This document shows positions 1 to 8,209 of a DNA stretch of 64,000 nt, piece by piece. The notes under the pieces are model-generated. The model saw only the letters and a program-made list of their open reading frames with translations. It did no database searches and was not told the DNA's origin. This stretch comes from Verrucomicrobiota bacterium. Its GTDB lineage: Bacteria; Verrucomicrobiota; Verrucomicrobiia; Opitutales; UBA953. Each line of letters begins with the position of its first letter. Position 1 is the stretch's first letter. Location of the stretch: contig VHCL01000001.1 of assembly GCA_016871725.1 (NCBI GenBank), positions 82,740-146,739 on the forward strand, written 5' to 3'. The position numbers and the translations under genes are program-made.

Positions 1-1
1 C

Positions 2-874
2 GTCGCGCGGTCCGTGCCGTGCCACCCGTCGGCGTCCGTCCTGGCGACCTGCCAGAACCGCCGGCGCGAGAAGGAGTTCCTCCGGGCCGCGGGCATCCCC
101 TGCGCGGTCTTCGCCGTCGTGTCCTCGCTCGACGAGCTGCGGGCCGCGGTGAAGACCATCGGCTTCCCCTGCGTGCTCAAGACCGCCGACTTCGGTTACG
201 ACGGCAAGGGCCAGGTCAAGCTGCCGACCGCCGCGGCCGACCTCGCCGCCGCGTGGGACAAGATCGGCGGAGCCGTGGGCGTGCTCGAGGCGTGGGTGCC
301 GTTCCAGATGGAGATCTCCGTCCTCGTCGCGCGCACCGTCGACGGCCGCACCGCCGTCTACGATCCCGCGGAGAACATCCACCGGAACCACATCCTGCAC
401 CTTTCGCTCTCCCCCGCCCGCGTCGCCGAAGCCACCGCCGCCGAGGCCCGCGCCCTGGCGCTCAGCATCGCCGCGAAGATCGGCCTGGTCGGCCTGCTCG
501 CCGTCGAGATGTTCGTGCAGGACGGCCGCATCGTCGTCAACGAGCTCGCCCCGCGCCCGCACAACAGCGGCCACCAGACCTTCGACGCCCACGAGACGAG
601 CCAGTTCGAACAGCATGTCCGCGCCGTCTGCGGCCTGCCGCTCGGGGGGACCAAGCCCCTGGCGCCGTCCGCGATGGTGAACCTCCTCGGCGACGTATGG
701 CGGGACGGCCGCGAGCCCGACTGGACCAAGGTCCTCGCCGATCCGTCGGCCAAGCTGCACCTCTACGACAAGGGCAAGGCCGCGCCGGGACGCAAGATGG
801 GCCACATCACCGTCACCGCGCCGACCCTCGAGGAAGCGCTGCGCCGCGCCGAGGCCCTGCACGCCGCGCTCTGA
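2..874 (+). CDS. purK: 5-(carboxyamino)imidazole ribonucleotide synthase, 5'-truncated by window edge
   Basis: ATP-grasp enzyme that carboxylates AIR to N5-CAIR in purine synthesis. The frame is open to the window edge, so the N-terminal ~90 residues of the usual ~380 are missing. The visible part starts in the family segment PSASVLATCQNRRREKEFL and contains the ATP-grasp lysine region (CVLKTADFGYDGKGQ), the metal-binding stretch NELAPRPHNSGH and the E-S/Q loop near FDAHETSQFEQH, all typical of PurK. The next gene starts 3 nt after the stop. purE is probably upstream but cannot be seen. Two more purine genes (purN, purF) lie within 6 kb on the other strand. Confidence 0.95.
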   Translation, partial: VARSVPCHPSASVLATCQNRRREKEFLRAAGIPCAVFAVVSSLDELRAAVKTIGFPCVLKTADFGYDGKGQVKLPTAAADLAAAWDKIGGAVGVLEAWVPFQMEISVLVARTVDGRTAVYDPAENIHRNHILHLSLSPARVAEATAAEARALALSIAAKIGLVGLLAVEMFVQDGRIVVNELAPRPHNSGHQTFDAHETSQFEQHVRAVCGLPLGGTKPLAPSAMVNLLGDVWRDGREPDWTKVLADPSAKLHLYDKGKAAPGRKMGHITVTAPTLEEALRRAEALHAAL

Positions 875-877
875 CAG

Positions 878-1252
878 ATGTCGTCCCTGCAGGTCTTATT
901 CTGCGCCAATATCCTCATCCTGGTGCCGATCGGTTTCGGGACCTTGCTCAAGCCTTCCCTGACGGATCACGGGGTTTTCGCCGAGAGCGCCGGCTGGCGG
1001 ACGTTGGTCGGCTCGCTCTGGGTGGGCATCCTCGCTTGTTCCGCCCTGGGCGTGGTCTGGCCCGCCGGCTTCGCCTGGCTGCCGCTCCTGCAGGTCATCT
1101 ACAAATCCGTGTGGCTGCTCGTCTACGCCGCGCCCCGCCTCCTTGACGGCCGTCGTCGGGAGATCCCGGCGGGGATCGCGCTGTGCTTCCTCGCCATCGT
1201 CCTGCTCTGGCCTTGGCTCATCCCTTGGCGACAGCTCTTCGCCGCGCCCTGA
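878..1252 (+). CDS. Small multi-pass membrane protein, function unknown
   Basis: A 124-residue protein starting 3 nt after the purK stop, so almost certainly co-transcribed with it. It is strongly hydrophobic with about four predicted membrane segments (roughly residues 5-25, 45-60, 65-85 and 100-118) separated by short polar loops such as RLLDGRRRE. I recognise no family motif. Its stop codon abuts the stop of the convergent gene on the minus strand. A role in purine synthesis should not be assumed from the linkage. Confidence 0.7.
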   Translation: MSSLQVLFCANILILVPIGFGTLLKPSLTDHGVFAESAGWRTLVGSLWVGILACSALGVVWPAGFAWLPLLQVIYKSVWLLVYAAPRLLDGRRREIPAGIALCFLAIVLLWPWLIPWRQLFAAP

Positions 1253-1705
1253 TCAGTCCAGCAGCTCCGGCTTGCGGCTGAACAGCTCGAGCGGGATCTG
1301 GCCGAGGCAGAGGAAGAGCAGGATCGCCTGGAAGACCGGGATGCGCGCCTTCATGCCGGCCGCCTGGGCCACGTAGTTCTTGGCCATCACCTCGGAGATC
1401 ATCGCGAAGGCGAAGACGAGCGAGGCCACGCACAGCACGACGAAGAGCCGGTTCCAGGCCTTCGGCGACGTGATGCGCCGCCACGGCAGGAAGAGCAGGC
1501 CCGCGTAGGCGATGAGGAACCAGGATTCGGCGCGCAAAGCACGGGGGAAGGTGACGACCGCGGGATCCCAGCGCGGCGGGATACGCGCGAAGCCGAGGTC
1601 CAGCCCGCCGAGCAGCTCGTTCACGGCCATCAGCAGGCAGAAGACGCCGAAGGCCAGGGCGATGAAGCGGCCGTAGCGGAGGCGGCGGGCGGTGTTCTCG
1701 TGCAT
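1253..1705 (-). CDS. Hypothetical membrane protein
   Basis: A 150-residue protein with four likely transmembrane helices: after a basic N-terminus (residues ~12-32), around 60-75, 85-107 and 120-140. The start ATG at 1705 lies 38 nt downstream of prmA on the same strand, so it may be the last gene of a purN-prmA operon. No catalytic motif is visible and I cannot name a family. It ends directly against the convergent small membrane gene with no room for a terminator between them. Confidence 0.75.
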   Translation of the reverse strand: MHENTARRLRYGRFIALAFGVFCLLMAVNELLGGLDLGFARIPPRWDPAVVTFPRALRAESWFLIAYAGLLFLPWRRITSPKAWNRLFVVLCVASLVFAFAMISEVMAKNYVAQAAGMKARIPVFQAILLFLCLGQIPLELFSRKPELLD

Positions 1706-1743
1706 GCGGGGAAGGTGGGGGCGTCGCGGACGGACGCAAATCC

Positions 1744-2631
1744 TCAGAGCGGGCGGAACAGCGCGACGTCGCTCCATTCGCCCATGACGCGGCCGTCGGC
1801 GCGGGCGCCGGGACCCCAGGCGGCCTGGCACTTCGCCTCGAAATGGGCGCGGACGGCGGCCTGCTCCTTCGCGAGGATGCCGCTCAGGGCGAGCACGCCG
1901 CCGGGGCTGACGGCGTCGACGAGGTTGTCGGCGTAGATGCAGAGGACGTCGCTGATGATGTTGGCCAGCACGACGTCGGCCCGGCCGGTCAGGCGGAAGC
2001 CTTCCTCGAGGCCGGCGTGGTGGAAGGCGGCCGCATCGGCGGCGAGGCCGTTCTCCTCGCGGTTGGCGATGCTCACGCGCACGGATTCCGGATCGCGGTC
2101 GAAGCCGGCGACGCGGCCGCAGCCGAGCTTGGCGGCGGAAAGGGCGAGGATGCCGGAACCGCAGCCCGCGTCGGTGACGGAGACCTGCGCGGCCGGATGC
2201 GTCCCGAGGAAGTCCAGCATGCGGATGGCGCAGAGGCGCGTCGTCGGGTGGTCGCCGGTGCCGAACGCCAGGCCGGCGTCGAACCAGATCACCGCGGCGT
2301 CGGCCGGGACGGCGTGCTGGCCGCGCATCCACGCGGGGACCCAGTGCAGGCGACCGTGGTCCCAGGGCTTGAGGTGCTCCTTGTAGGCTTCCTTCCAGTC
2401 CTTGTCGGCGAGGACGGTCTCGTCGTAGGCCTCGGGCAGTTTCTTGAACGCCTTGCGCAGGCCGGCCCACGCCTCGTCGGCTTCGGCCTTGGTCTCGAAG
2501 TAACCCATCACGAAGTGCGGCTTCCCGGGGCCTTCATGGAAGAGCATCCAGGAGGAACGGGTGAGTTCGCAGAAATGGTCCTCCAGCGGCTGGACCATGT
2601 CTTCGTGGATGGGGCACTTCAGTTCGATCAT
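1744..2631 (-). CDS. prmA: Ribosomal protein L11 methyltransferase
   Basis: SAM-dependent methyltransferase that trimethylates ribosomal protein L11. The 295-residue product has the PrmA-specific substrate motif AFGTGDHPTTRLC followed by SAM motif I (DAGCGSGILALSAAKLG) and the post-I acidic turn FDRDPESV. The catalytic-domain stretch VVLANIISDVL corresponds to the N-[IL]-[IL]-x-x-x-[IL] signature. Its ATG overlaps the purN stop by one base (TGATG), so translational coupling is likely. Length matches the family (290-300). Confidence 0.95.
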   Translation of the reverse strand: MIELKCPIHEDMVQPLEDHFCELTRSSWMLFHEGPGKPHFVMGYFETKAEADEAWAGLRKAFKKLPEAYDETVLADKDWKEAYKEHLKPWDHGRLHWVPAWMRGQHAVPADAAVIWFDAGLAFGTGDHPTTRLCAIRMLDFLGTHPAAQVSVTDAGCGSGILALSAAKLGCGRVAGFDRDPESVRVSIANREENGLAADAAAFHHAGLEEGFRLTGRADVVLANIISDVLCIYADNLVDAVSPGGVLALSGILAKEQAAVRAHFEAKCQAAWGPGARADGRVMGEWSDVALFRPL

Positions 2632-3209
2632 CAGGAAAGCGTCTCGCTCAGGCGGGCGATCACGGCCGGCAGCAGGGCGTGCTCGGCCGCGTGGATCTTC
2701 TGCGCGAAGGTCTCGAGGGTGTCGTCCGGCGCGCGGGCGACGCGGGTCTGGCCGAGGTGGGCGCCGCCGTCGATCTCCGCGTTGACCCAGTGGACGGTGC
2801 AGCCGGCTTCGGGGACGCCGGCGTTCCACGCCTGCCCGATGCCGTCGAGACCCGGGAAGGCCGGCAGGAGGCTCGGGTGGAGGTTGATGATGCGGCCCGG
2901 GAAGGCGTCGAGGAGCGGCGCCTTGATCACCCGCATGAAGCCCGCGAGCACCACCAGGTCGACCCGGGCGGCCTTGAGGGCGTCGGCCCAGGCCTGCTCG
3001 CGTTCGGGCGAGAACTTCGTCTTGAACGGACCGGTGTCGAGGAACCGGGCGGGGACGCCGTACTTCGGGCCGAGCTCGAGCATCTTGCAGGTGGGGACGT
3101 CGCACCAGATCCCGACGACCTCGGCCTTGCCGAGGCGGCCTTCGGCCTGGGCGCGGAGGACCGCGTCGGCGTTGGAGCCGCGACCGGAACCGAGGAGGGC
3201 GACGCGCAT
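2631..3209 (-). CDS. purN: Phosphoribosylglycinamide formyltransferase
   Basis: Transfers the formyl group of 10-formyl-THF to GAR in purine synthesis. The 192-residue protein shows the phosphate loop GSGRGSN at residues 7-13, the catalytic segment INLHPSLLPAFPG with its Asn-His pair, and the folate-site Asp in NAEIDGGAHLGQ. These are the complete PurN catalytic set (Asn, His, Asp). It is the first gene of a purN-prmA pair on the minus strand and diverges from the lipoprotein gene at 3311 across a ~100-nt gap. Confidence 0.96.
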   Translation of the reverse strand: MRVALLGSGRGSNADAVLRAQAEGRLGKAEVVGIWCDVPTCKMLELGPKYGVPARFLDTGPFKTKFSPEREQAWADALKAARVDLVVLAGFMRVIKAPLLDAFPGRIINLHPSLLPAFPGLDGIGQAWNAGVPEAGCTVHWVNAEIDGGAHLGQTRVARAPDDTLETFAQKIHAAEHALLPAVIARLSETLS

Positions 3210-3310
3210 GGCGGGAAGGTGTCGGCGGGGGTCGCCGCCTGCAAACGGATTTTCGAATTCGGACTTTGAACCGTCCGGCGAAAAGCCGAAGATGCGGACA
3301 CTGCTTCCCC

Positions 3311-4618
3311 ATGGACCGCCGCGACTTCCTTCACCTCACCGCCTTGGGTTCGCTGGGCGCCTACGCCCTGTCCGGTTGCGCCGGCGGCGGCGGCGCGGTC
3401 AGCGTGCCGTCGGCGCCGCCCGCGGCCCCGGCCGGCGCGGCGGCCGGCAAGGTGCTCCTCGGCATCGACGTCCTCGCGGCCGAAGGGTTCGCCCGGCTGC
3501 AGGGCCTGCGGGTCGGCCTCGTCACGCACCGCGCCGGCGTGAACGGCGCCGGCCAGCGCACGGCCGACGTGCTCGCGCGCGCGCCCGGCGTGCGGCTGAC
3601 GAAGCTCTTCGGTCCGGAGCACGGCATCGACGGCGTGGCCAAGGCCGACGCCAAGGTGGGGCACGCCAAGGACGCGCGCACCGGCCTGCCGGTCTATTCG
3701 CTCTACGGCGCGACGCGCAAGCCGACGCCGGAGATGCTGGCCGGACTCGACGCGGTCGTCATCGACTTCCAGGACATCGGCGCGCGCTCCTACACCTACG
3801 TGAGCTGCATGCGCCTCGTGATCGAGGCCTGCTTCGCGGCGCCGCGTCCCGTGCGCGTCATCGTGCTCGACCGGCCGAACCCGCTCGGCGGCGAGAAGGT
3901 CGACGGACCGTTCCTCGACCGCAAGTGGCGCAGCTACGTCGGCGCCTACGAGACGCCGTACGTCCACGGCCTCACCATCGGCGAGCTCGCCCGCTGGGCC
4001 GTCGCCACGCCGGGCGTGCTCGAAGTCGACGAGGCCACGCGGCGTCGCGGCCAGCTCGAGGTCGTCGCGATGCGCGGCTGGCGCCGCGCCATGACCTGGA
4101 ACCTCACCGGCCTCCGGTGGACGCCCACCTCGCCGATGATCGACAACCCGCAGGCCGCCCTCGGGTACGCGATGACCGGCCTCGGCTGCATGGATTCCGG
4201 CTTCAGCCACAGCGCCGGCGTCGGCCGCAACTTCCGTTTCCTCACCTACCCGCGCCGCAAGGCCGCCGAGCTCGTCGCCGCCCTGGGCTCCACGGTCCCC
4301 GGCCTGACGCCGCAGCCGCAGCAGCTCGCGGACGGCACGCAGGGCGTCTACCTCGCCGTCACGGATTACGCCGTGTTCCGCCCCACCGCGATCTCGCTGC
4401 AGCTCTTCCGCCAGGCCTGCGTCTGGGCGCCGAACCCTTTCGCCGGGCTCACCGGCGGCAAGCGCGAGCTCTTCATCAAGCATCTCGGCAGCGAGGCTTT
4501 CTTCGAGGAGCTCCGCGCGCAGGGCGCGCGCGTCGACCTCGCCCGCTGGACGCGCCGCTGGGACGGCGACGCCGCGGCCTTCCGCGCGCGCGCCGCTCCG
4601 TTCCGCCTCTACGCCTGA
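3311..4618 (+). CDS. DUF1343 (NamZ-type) lipoprotein, probable exo-beta-N-acetylmuramidase
   Basis: The start at 3311 gives a twin-Arg-like N-terminus (MDRRDFLHL) followed by a hydrophobic stretch and a lipobox ending LSGC at about residue 20, so an exported, probably lipid-anchored protein. The body carries the DUF1343 hallmarks FGPEHGIDG, PVYSLYG, DFQDIGARSYTYV and LDRPNPLGG. Characterised NamZ proteins of this family remove MurNAc from the non-reducing end of peptidoglycan fragments; the same activity here is inference. An upstream in-frame GTG/ATG would only extend into the promoter region. It ends against the convergent purF. Confidence 0.88.
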   Translation: MDRRDFLHLTALGSLGAYALSGCAGGGGAVSVPSAPPAAPAGAAAGKVLLGIDVLAAEGFARLQGLRVGLVTHRAGVNGAGQRTADVLARAPGVRLTKLFGPEHGIDGVAKADAKVGHAKDARTGLPVYSLYGATRKPTPEMLAGLDAVVIDFQDIGARSYTYVSCMRLVIEACFAAPRPVRVIVLDRPNPLGGEKVDGPFLDRKWRSYVGAYETPYVHGLTIGELARWAVATPGVLEVDEATRRRGQLEVVAMRGWRRAMTWNLTGLRWTPTSPMIDNPQAALGYAMTGLGCMDSGFSHSAGVGRNFRFLTYPRRKAAELVAALGSTVPGLTPQPQQLADGTQGVYLAVTDYAVFRPTAISLQLFRQACVWAPNPFAGLTGGKRELFIKHLGSEAFFEELRAQGARVDLARWTRRWDGDAAAFRARAAPFRLYA

Positions 4619-6532
4619 TCAGTAGGCGCGGCCTTCGCGCTTCTCCCAGTAGTTGATGTAGGCCTGGTTGAGCACGCCGAGACCGCCCGGGGTCGGGTAG
4701 TCGCCGGTGAAGTACCAGTCGCCGCGGCTCGTCGGGCAGGCCTTGTGCAGCGAGGCGATCTTCTGGAAGACCAGGACGAGCTCGCCCTTCCAGCCGCTCT
4801 TCGCGGGGTAGACGAGTTCGGCCGCCTTGGCGGCGATCTCTTCTTCCGTGAAGGCGTCATAGATGCGCTTCACGTGGTTGCGCATCTCCTTGGTCGGCTT
4901 CTTCGCCTGGGCGACGCAGTCCTCGTAGACCTCGCGGAGGAGGTCGGCCATCCCGCGCTCCTTGCAGAGCGCGACGGCCGCCTGGAAGGCGAGGAACTTG
5001 CCCATCTCGGACATGTCGATGCCGTAGCAGTCCGGGTAGCGGATCTGCGGGGCGGTCGAGGCGATGACGATGCGCTTCGGGTTCGGGCGGGCGAGGATGC
5101 GCAGGATCGACTGGCGGAGCGTCGTGCCGCGGACGATCGAGTCGTCGACGCAGACGAGCGTGTCGCCCTCGCGCACGGTGCCGTACGAGATGTCGTACAC
5201 GTGCGAGGCCATCTGCATGCGGTTCTTCTCCTGGGAGATGAACGTGCGCAGCTTGACGTCCTTGTGGGCGACCTTCTCGCCGCGGGGCCAGCCGCCGAGC
5301 ACGAGCTTCTCGATGAGGGCCTCGTCGAGCTTCCCGGCGCGCTGCGCCGCGATCAGCCGCTCGCTGACCTGCGCGCGGCGGCGCTTGCGGAGCTCCTCCA
5401 TCAGGCCGTACCAGGCGATCTCCGCCGTGTTCGGGATGTAGGAGAAGACCGCGTTGTCGTGGTCGTCGCGGATCTGCGCGAGCACGTCGTCGGCCAGGGC
5501 GGCGCCCAGGGCCTTGCGTTCGGCGTAGATCTCGGGGTCGTTGCCGCGGGAGAAGTAGATGCGCTCGAACGAGCAGTGGCGGGTCTCGCCCGGGGCGTGG
5601 AAGGATTCGATCGAGTGGCGGCCGTCCGCCTTCATGATCAGCGCGTGGCCGGGCGGGAGCTCGTGGACGTCCTCCTGGCCGACGCCGACGATCGTCATGA
5701 GCGCGACGCGTTCGGACGCGACGGCGATGAGGTCCTCGGTGCGCGCGTACCAGCACGGGCGGATGCCGTTGGGGTCGCGGATGACGAAGCTGTCGCCGTT
5801 GCCGACGAGGCCGGCGATGGCGTAGCCGCCGTCCCAGTGCTTGGCGGCCCGGCGCAGGACGTTGCCGATGTCCATGTGCTTCGAGATCTCCGCCTGCACG
5901 GCGGCGCCTTCGAGGCCCTGGTCCTTGAACGCCTTGAAGAGGCGGTCATGCTCCTCGTCGAGCCAGAAGCCGATCTCCTCGAGGATGGACTGCGTGTCGG
6001 TCGAGTAGATGACGTGGGCGCCGCGCTGGGTGAGCGAGGCGTTGAGCTCGCCGGTGTTGGTGAGGTTGAAGTTGCCGGCGACGAGCAGGTTGCGGGTCGG
6101 CCAGATGGACTTGCGCGCGTAGGGGTGGCAGGAGACGGAGTCGAAGCTGCCGGAGGTGCCGTAGCGCAGGTGCCCGAGCAGGAGCTCGCCGCCGAAGTCG
6201 AAGTGGCGCTTCACGGTCTCGGGGAACTCCGGGACGATGACCGCCTCGCGCATCTTGTCGGAGTAGGCCTTGATCTGGCGGGTGAAGATCTGGGTCAGGC
6301 CCTGGGCGCCGATCTCGCGGTCGCGGAAGAGGAAGGCCTCGCCGTTCTCGGCGCCGATCTTGACGCAGCCGATGCCGGCGCCGTCCTGGCCGCGGTTGTG
6401 CTGCTTCTCCATCAGCAGGAAGAGCTGGTTGAAGCCGTGCAGCGGCGTGCCGTACTTCTCCTGGTACCATTTCAGGTCCTTGGTCAGCCGGACAAGGGCA
6501 ATGCCGCATTCGTGCCTTAAGGAGTCGCTCAT
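4619..6532 (-). CDS. purF: Amidophosphoribosyltransferase, long form
   Basis: First committed enzyme of purine synthesis (PRPP + Gln to phosphoribosylamine). An N-terminal Ntn glutamine amidotransferase domain begins after a short propeptide MSDSLRHE, leaving Cys-9 as the nucleophile (ECGIALVRL). RGQDGAGI and HLRYGT support this. The PRPP-binding loop CVDDSIVRGTT is intact in the C-terminal phosphoribosyltransferase domain. At 637 residues it is longer than the E. coli/B. subtilis enzymes (~475-505) and resembles the long variant common in Bacteroidota and relatives, with extra sequence after the PRPP domain. No iron-sulfur cysteine set is evident. Confidence 0.95.
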   Translation of the reverse strand: MSDSLRHECGIALVRLTKDLKWYQEKYGTPLHGFNQLFLLMEKQHNRGQDGAGIGCVKIGAENGEAFLFRDREIGAQGLTQIFTRQIKAYSDKMREAVIVPEFPETVKRHFDFGGELLLGHLRYGTSGSFDSVSCHPYARKSIWPTRNLLVAGNFNLTNTGELNASLTQRGAHVIYSTDTQSILEEIGFWLDEEHDRLFKAFKDQGLEGAAVQAEISKHMDIGNVLRRAAKHWDGGYAIAGLVGNGDSFVIRDPNGIRPCWYARTEDLIAVASERVALMTIVGVGQEDVHELPPGHALIMKADGRHSIESFHAPGETRHCSFERIYFSRGNDPEIYAERKALGAALADDVLAQIRDDHDNAVFSYIPNTAEIAWYGLMEELRKRRRAQVSERLIAAQRAGKLDEALIEKLVLGGWPRGEKVAHKDVKLRTFISQEKNRMQMASHVYDISYGTVREGDTLVCVDDSIVRGTTLRQSILRILARPNPKRIVIASTAPQIRYPDCYGIDMSEMGKFLAFQAAVALCKERGMADLLREVYEDCVAQAKKPTKEMRNHVKRIYDAFTEEEIAAKAAELVYPAKSGWKGELVLVFQKIASLHKACPTSRGDWYFTGDYPTPGGLGVLNQAYINYWEKREGRAY

Positions 6533-6584
6533 CGCAGGCCTCGGAGTTTGCCCGTCCGGCGCGCGTCCTGTCCAGCGCTTACTA

Positions 6585-7637
6585 TTAAGAGCGCAGCAGG
6601 CGGTCGAGCCGGGCGAGGCTCTCGCCGATCAGGCCCGCCATGTCGGCGTGCTGCCGGAAGGCCGGGTCCCGGTGGTATTCGGCCAGCCCGTCGGCGAGTT
6701 CCCTGGCTTTTTCGGGCGCGGTCAGGGGATTGGCCCGCATCGCGGCCAGGAGGTCCTTGACCCGGTCGGGCGCGGCGAGGTGCCGGCGGTGGATGAGCGA
6801 CTGCTCCTCGCGCCGGTACTGGGCGGCGGAGGCGGCGTTGATGTGCTTGGCGCAGAGCTGGGCGAAGGGCCGGTTCTCCTTGAACGACCCGGGCAGGTAG
6901 AAGCGGAGGCGCCCGTCATAGCTCTGCTGGTCGAAGTCCATGGCGCGCACGCGGATGGCGGTGGCGTCGAAGTCCGGAGTGACGGCGATGACGAAGTTGT
7001 AGGCGCGCATGTCGCCGAGCAGGCGCACGAGGCAGCGCTCCTCGAACTTGATGAGCTCCTTGGCCAGGCGCACCGGGTGGTGGCCGTCGGCGTGCAGCCA
7101 TTTCTCGGCGAAGATGTCGCCCGGGATCCCGGTGACGTGCTCCTCGACCAGGGTCTCGCCCCAGGTGAGGTAGAGCATGCGGTTCGGCGAGAGCAGGTGC
7201 TCGAGCTCGAGCCCGCACACGCGCGAGGCGTCGCCGACCTTCACGTAGAAGTAGTCGTGGTTCTCGTTGTACGCGTTGACGATGCGGACGCGGAAGGGCT
7301 GCGAGTTGCCGAAGGAGCAGAAGTCCACGCGGTCGACGTACACGTGGCTGAAGACCTTCATGCCGCCTTCGCCGCGCAGGAGCGCATACGTCTCGAGCAG
7401 GCCCTGGGAGAGCCGGCCCATCTCCTCCGGCGGATAGGCCACGGTCTCCCAGAGGGTGTCCTTCCCGCGTTCGAGCAGCGGCATCGCCGCGGTGAACCGG
7501 CGGAGCTGCGCGTACGAGACGGGCAGGGGGACTTCGCGGCCTTCGCGCGAAAGGTAGGCGCGCAGCTCCTCGCCGATCGGATAGGCCGGCTTGCGGTTCG
7601 TCCGCTTGAACTCGGCTTCGCTTCCGGCGGCGTCCAT
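6585..7637 (-). CDS. Conserved-looking hypothetical protein with possible kinase-like catalytic motifs
   Basis: A 350-residue soluble protein starting 2 nt after the Nudix gene stop, so in one operon with it. I do not recognise the family. The segment RLLGDMRAYNFVIAV followed ~20 residues later by VRAMDFDQQSYDG resembles the catalytic loop (D-x4-N) and metal-binding DFD/DFG of atypical kinase folds such as HipA-like or aminoglycoside kinases. An N-terminal lobe with Gly-rich loop is not obvious. The C-terminal ~80 residues are helical and charged. Function inferred only from motif spacing; confidence that the gene is real is high. Confidence 0.75.
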   Translation of the reverse strand: MDAAGSEAEFKRTNRKPAYPIGEELRAYLSREGREVPLPVSYAQLRRFTAAMPLLERGKDTLWETVAYPPEEMGRLSQGLLETYALLRGEGGMKVFSHVYVDRVDFCSFGNSQPFRVRIVNAYNENHDYFYVKVGDASRVCGLELEHLLSPNRMLYLTWGETLVEEHVTGIPGDIFAEKWLHADGHHPVRLAKELIKFEERCLVRLLGDMRAYNFVIAVTPDFDATAIRVRAMDFDQQSYDGRLRFYLPGSFKENRPFAQLCAKHINAASAAQYRREEQSLIHRRHLAAPDRVKDLLAAMRANPLTAPEKARELADGLAEYHRDPAFRQHADMAGLIGESLARLDRLLRS

Positions 7638-7639
7638 CG

Positions 7640-8161
7640 TCAGTCGAGGTGCGGCCGCGCGCTGGTCTCCTCGACCACGACGCGCAGCGGCGCGCCGGGG
7701 TGGCATTCGGCGCGGTAGGCGATGAAGCCGCGGCGGTGCTCGTCGTAGACCGGCCAGAGCAGGGTGCGGTCCGTCTCCGGCACGGCGACATCGCCGAGCT
7801 CCTCGCGCGCGAAGAAGGCGAAGCGGCCTTCGTCGATCGTCGCCGGCAGGGCCGTCAGCGGCTTGCGGCAGTCGAAGAGGAACATGAGCCAGTGCGACTG
7901 GCCTTCGTAGCCTTTCTCGGAGATCATCCCGAAGAGGTGCAGGTCCTCGGTCGCGACGGTCACGCCGGTCTCCTCGAAGGTCTCGCGCACGGCGCATTCG
8001 AACGGCGATTCGCCGACGCCCATCTCGAGCTTGCCGCCGATCGGGCTCCAGCAGCCGAGGTTCGGCGCCTTGGTGCGCTGGATGAGCAGGAGGCGGCCCG
8101 CCTCGTCCCGCAGGAAGACGAGGACGCTGATCTTGAAGGGCAGGGCGGCGCCGGCGGTCAT
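7640..8161 (-). CDS. Nudix hydrolase
   Basis: Nudix-fold pyrophosphohydrolase of unknown substrate, 173 residues from the ATG at 8161; an in-frame start at 8194 is possible but AAGGGTGAGG just upstream supports 8161. The Nudix box runs GGKLEMGVGE...REtfEETGV, with REXXEE intact, but has seven rather than five residues between the Gly and the first Glu. The N-terminus is a clear beta-strand ([21 protein letters not shown]). It lies between an aldo-keto reductase and the putative kinase-like gene on the same strand, giving a likely three-gene operon. Confidence 0.88.
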   Translation of the reverse strand: MTAGAALPFKISVLVFLRDEAGRLLLIQRTKAPNLGCWSPIGGKLEMGVGESPFECAVRETFEETGVTVATEDLHLFGMISEKGYEGQSHWLMFLFDCRKPLTALPATIDEGRFAFFAREELGDVAVPETDRTLLWPVYDEHRRGFIAYRAECHPGAPLRVVVEETSARPHLD

Positions 8162-8209
8162 GGCCTCACCCTTGCGGGCGGAGTCCGGCGGCACAACCCC
8201 GGAGTGCGC

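Noticed and set aside
6533..6584. Purine riboswitch or PurR box upstream of purF
   Set aside because: The gap is only ~52 nt, GC-rich, and has no recognisable aptamer or operator pattern.
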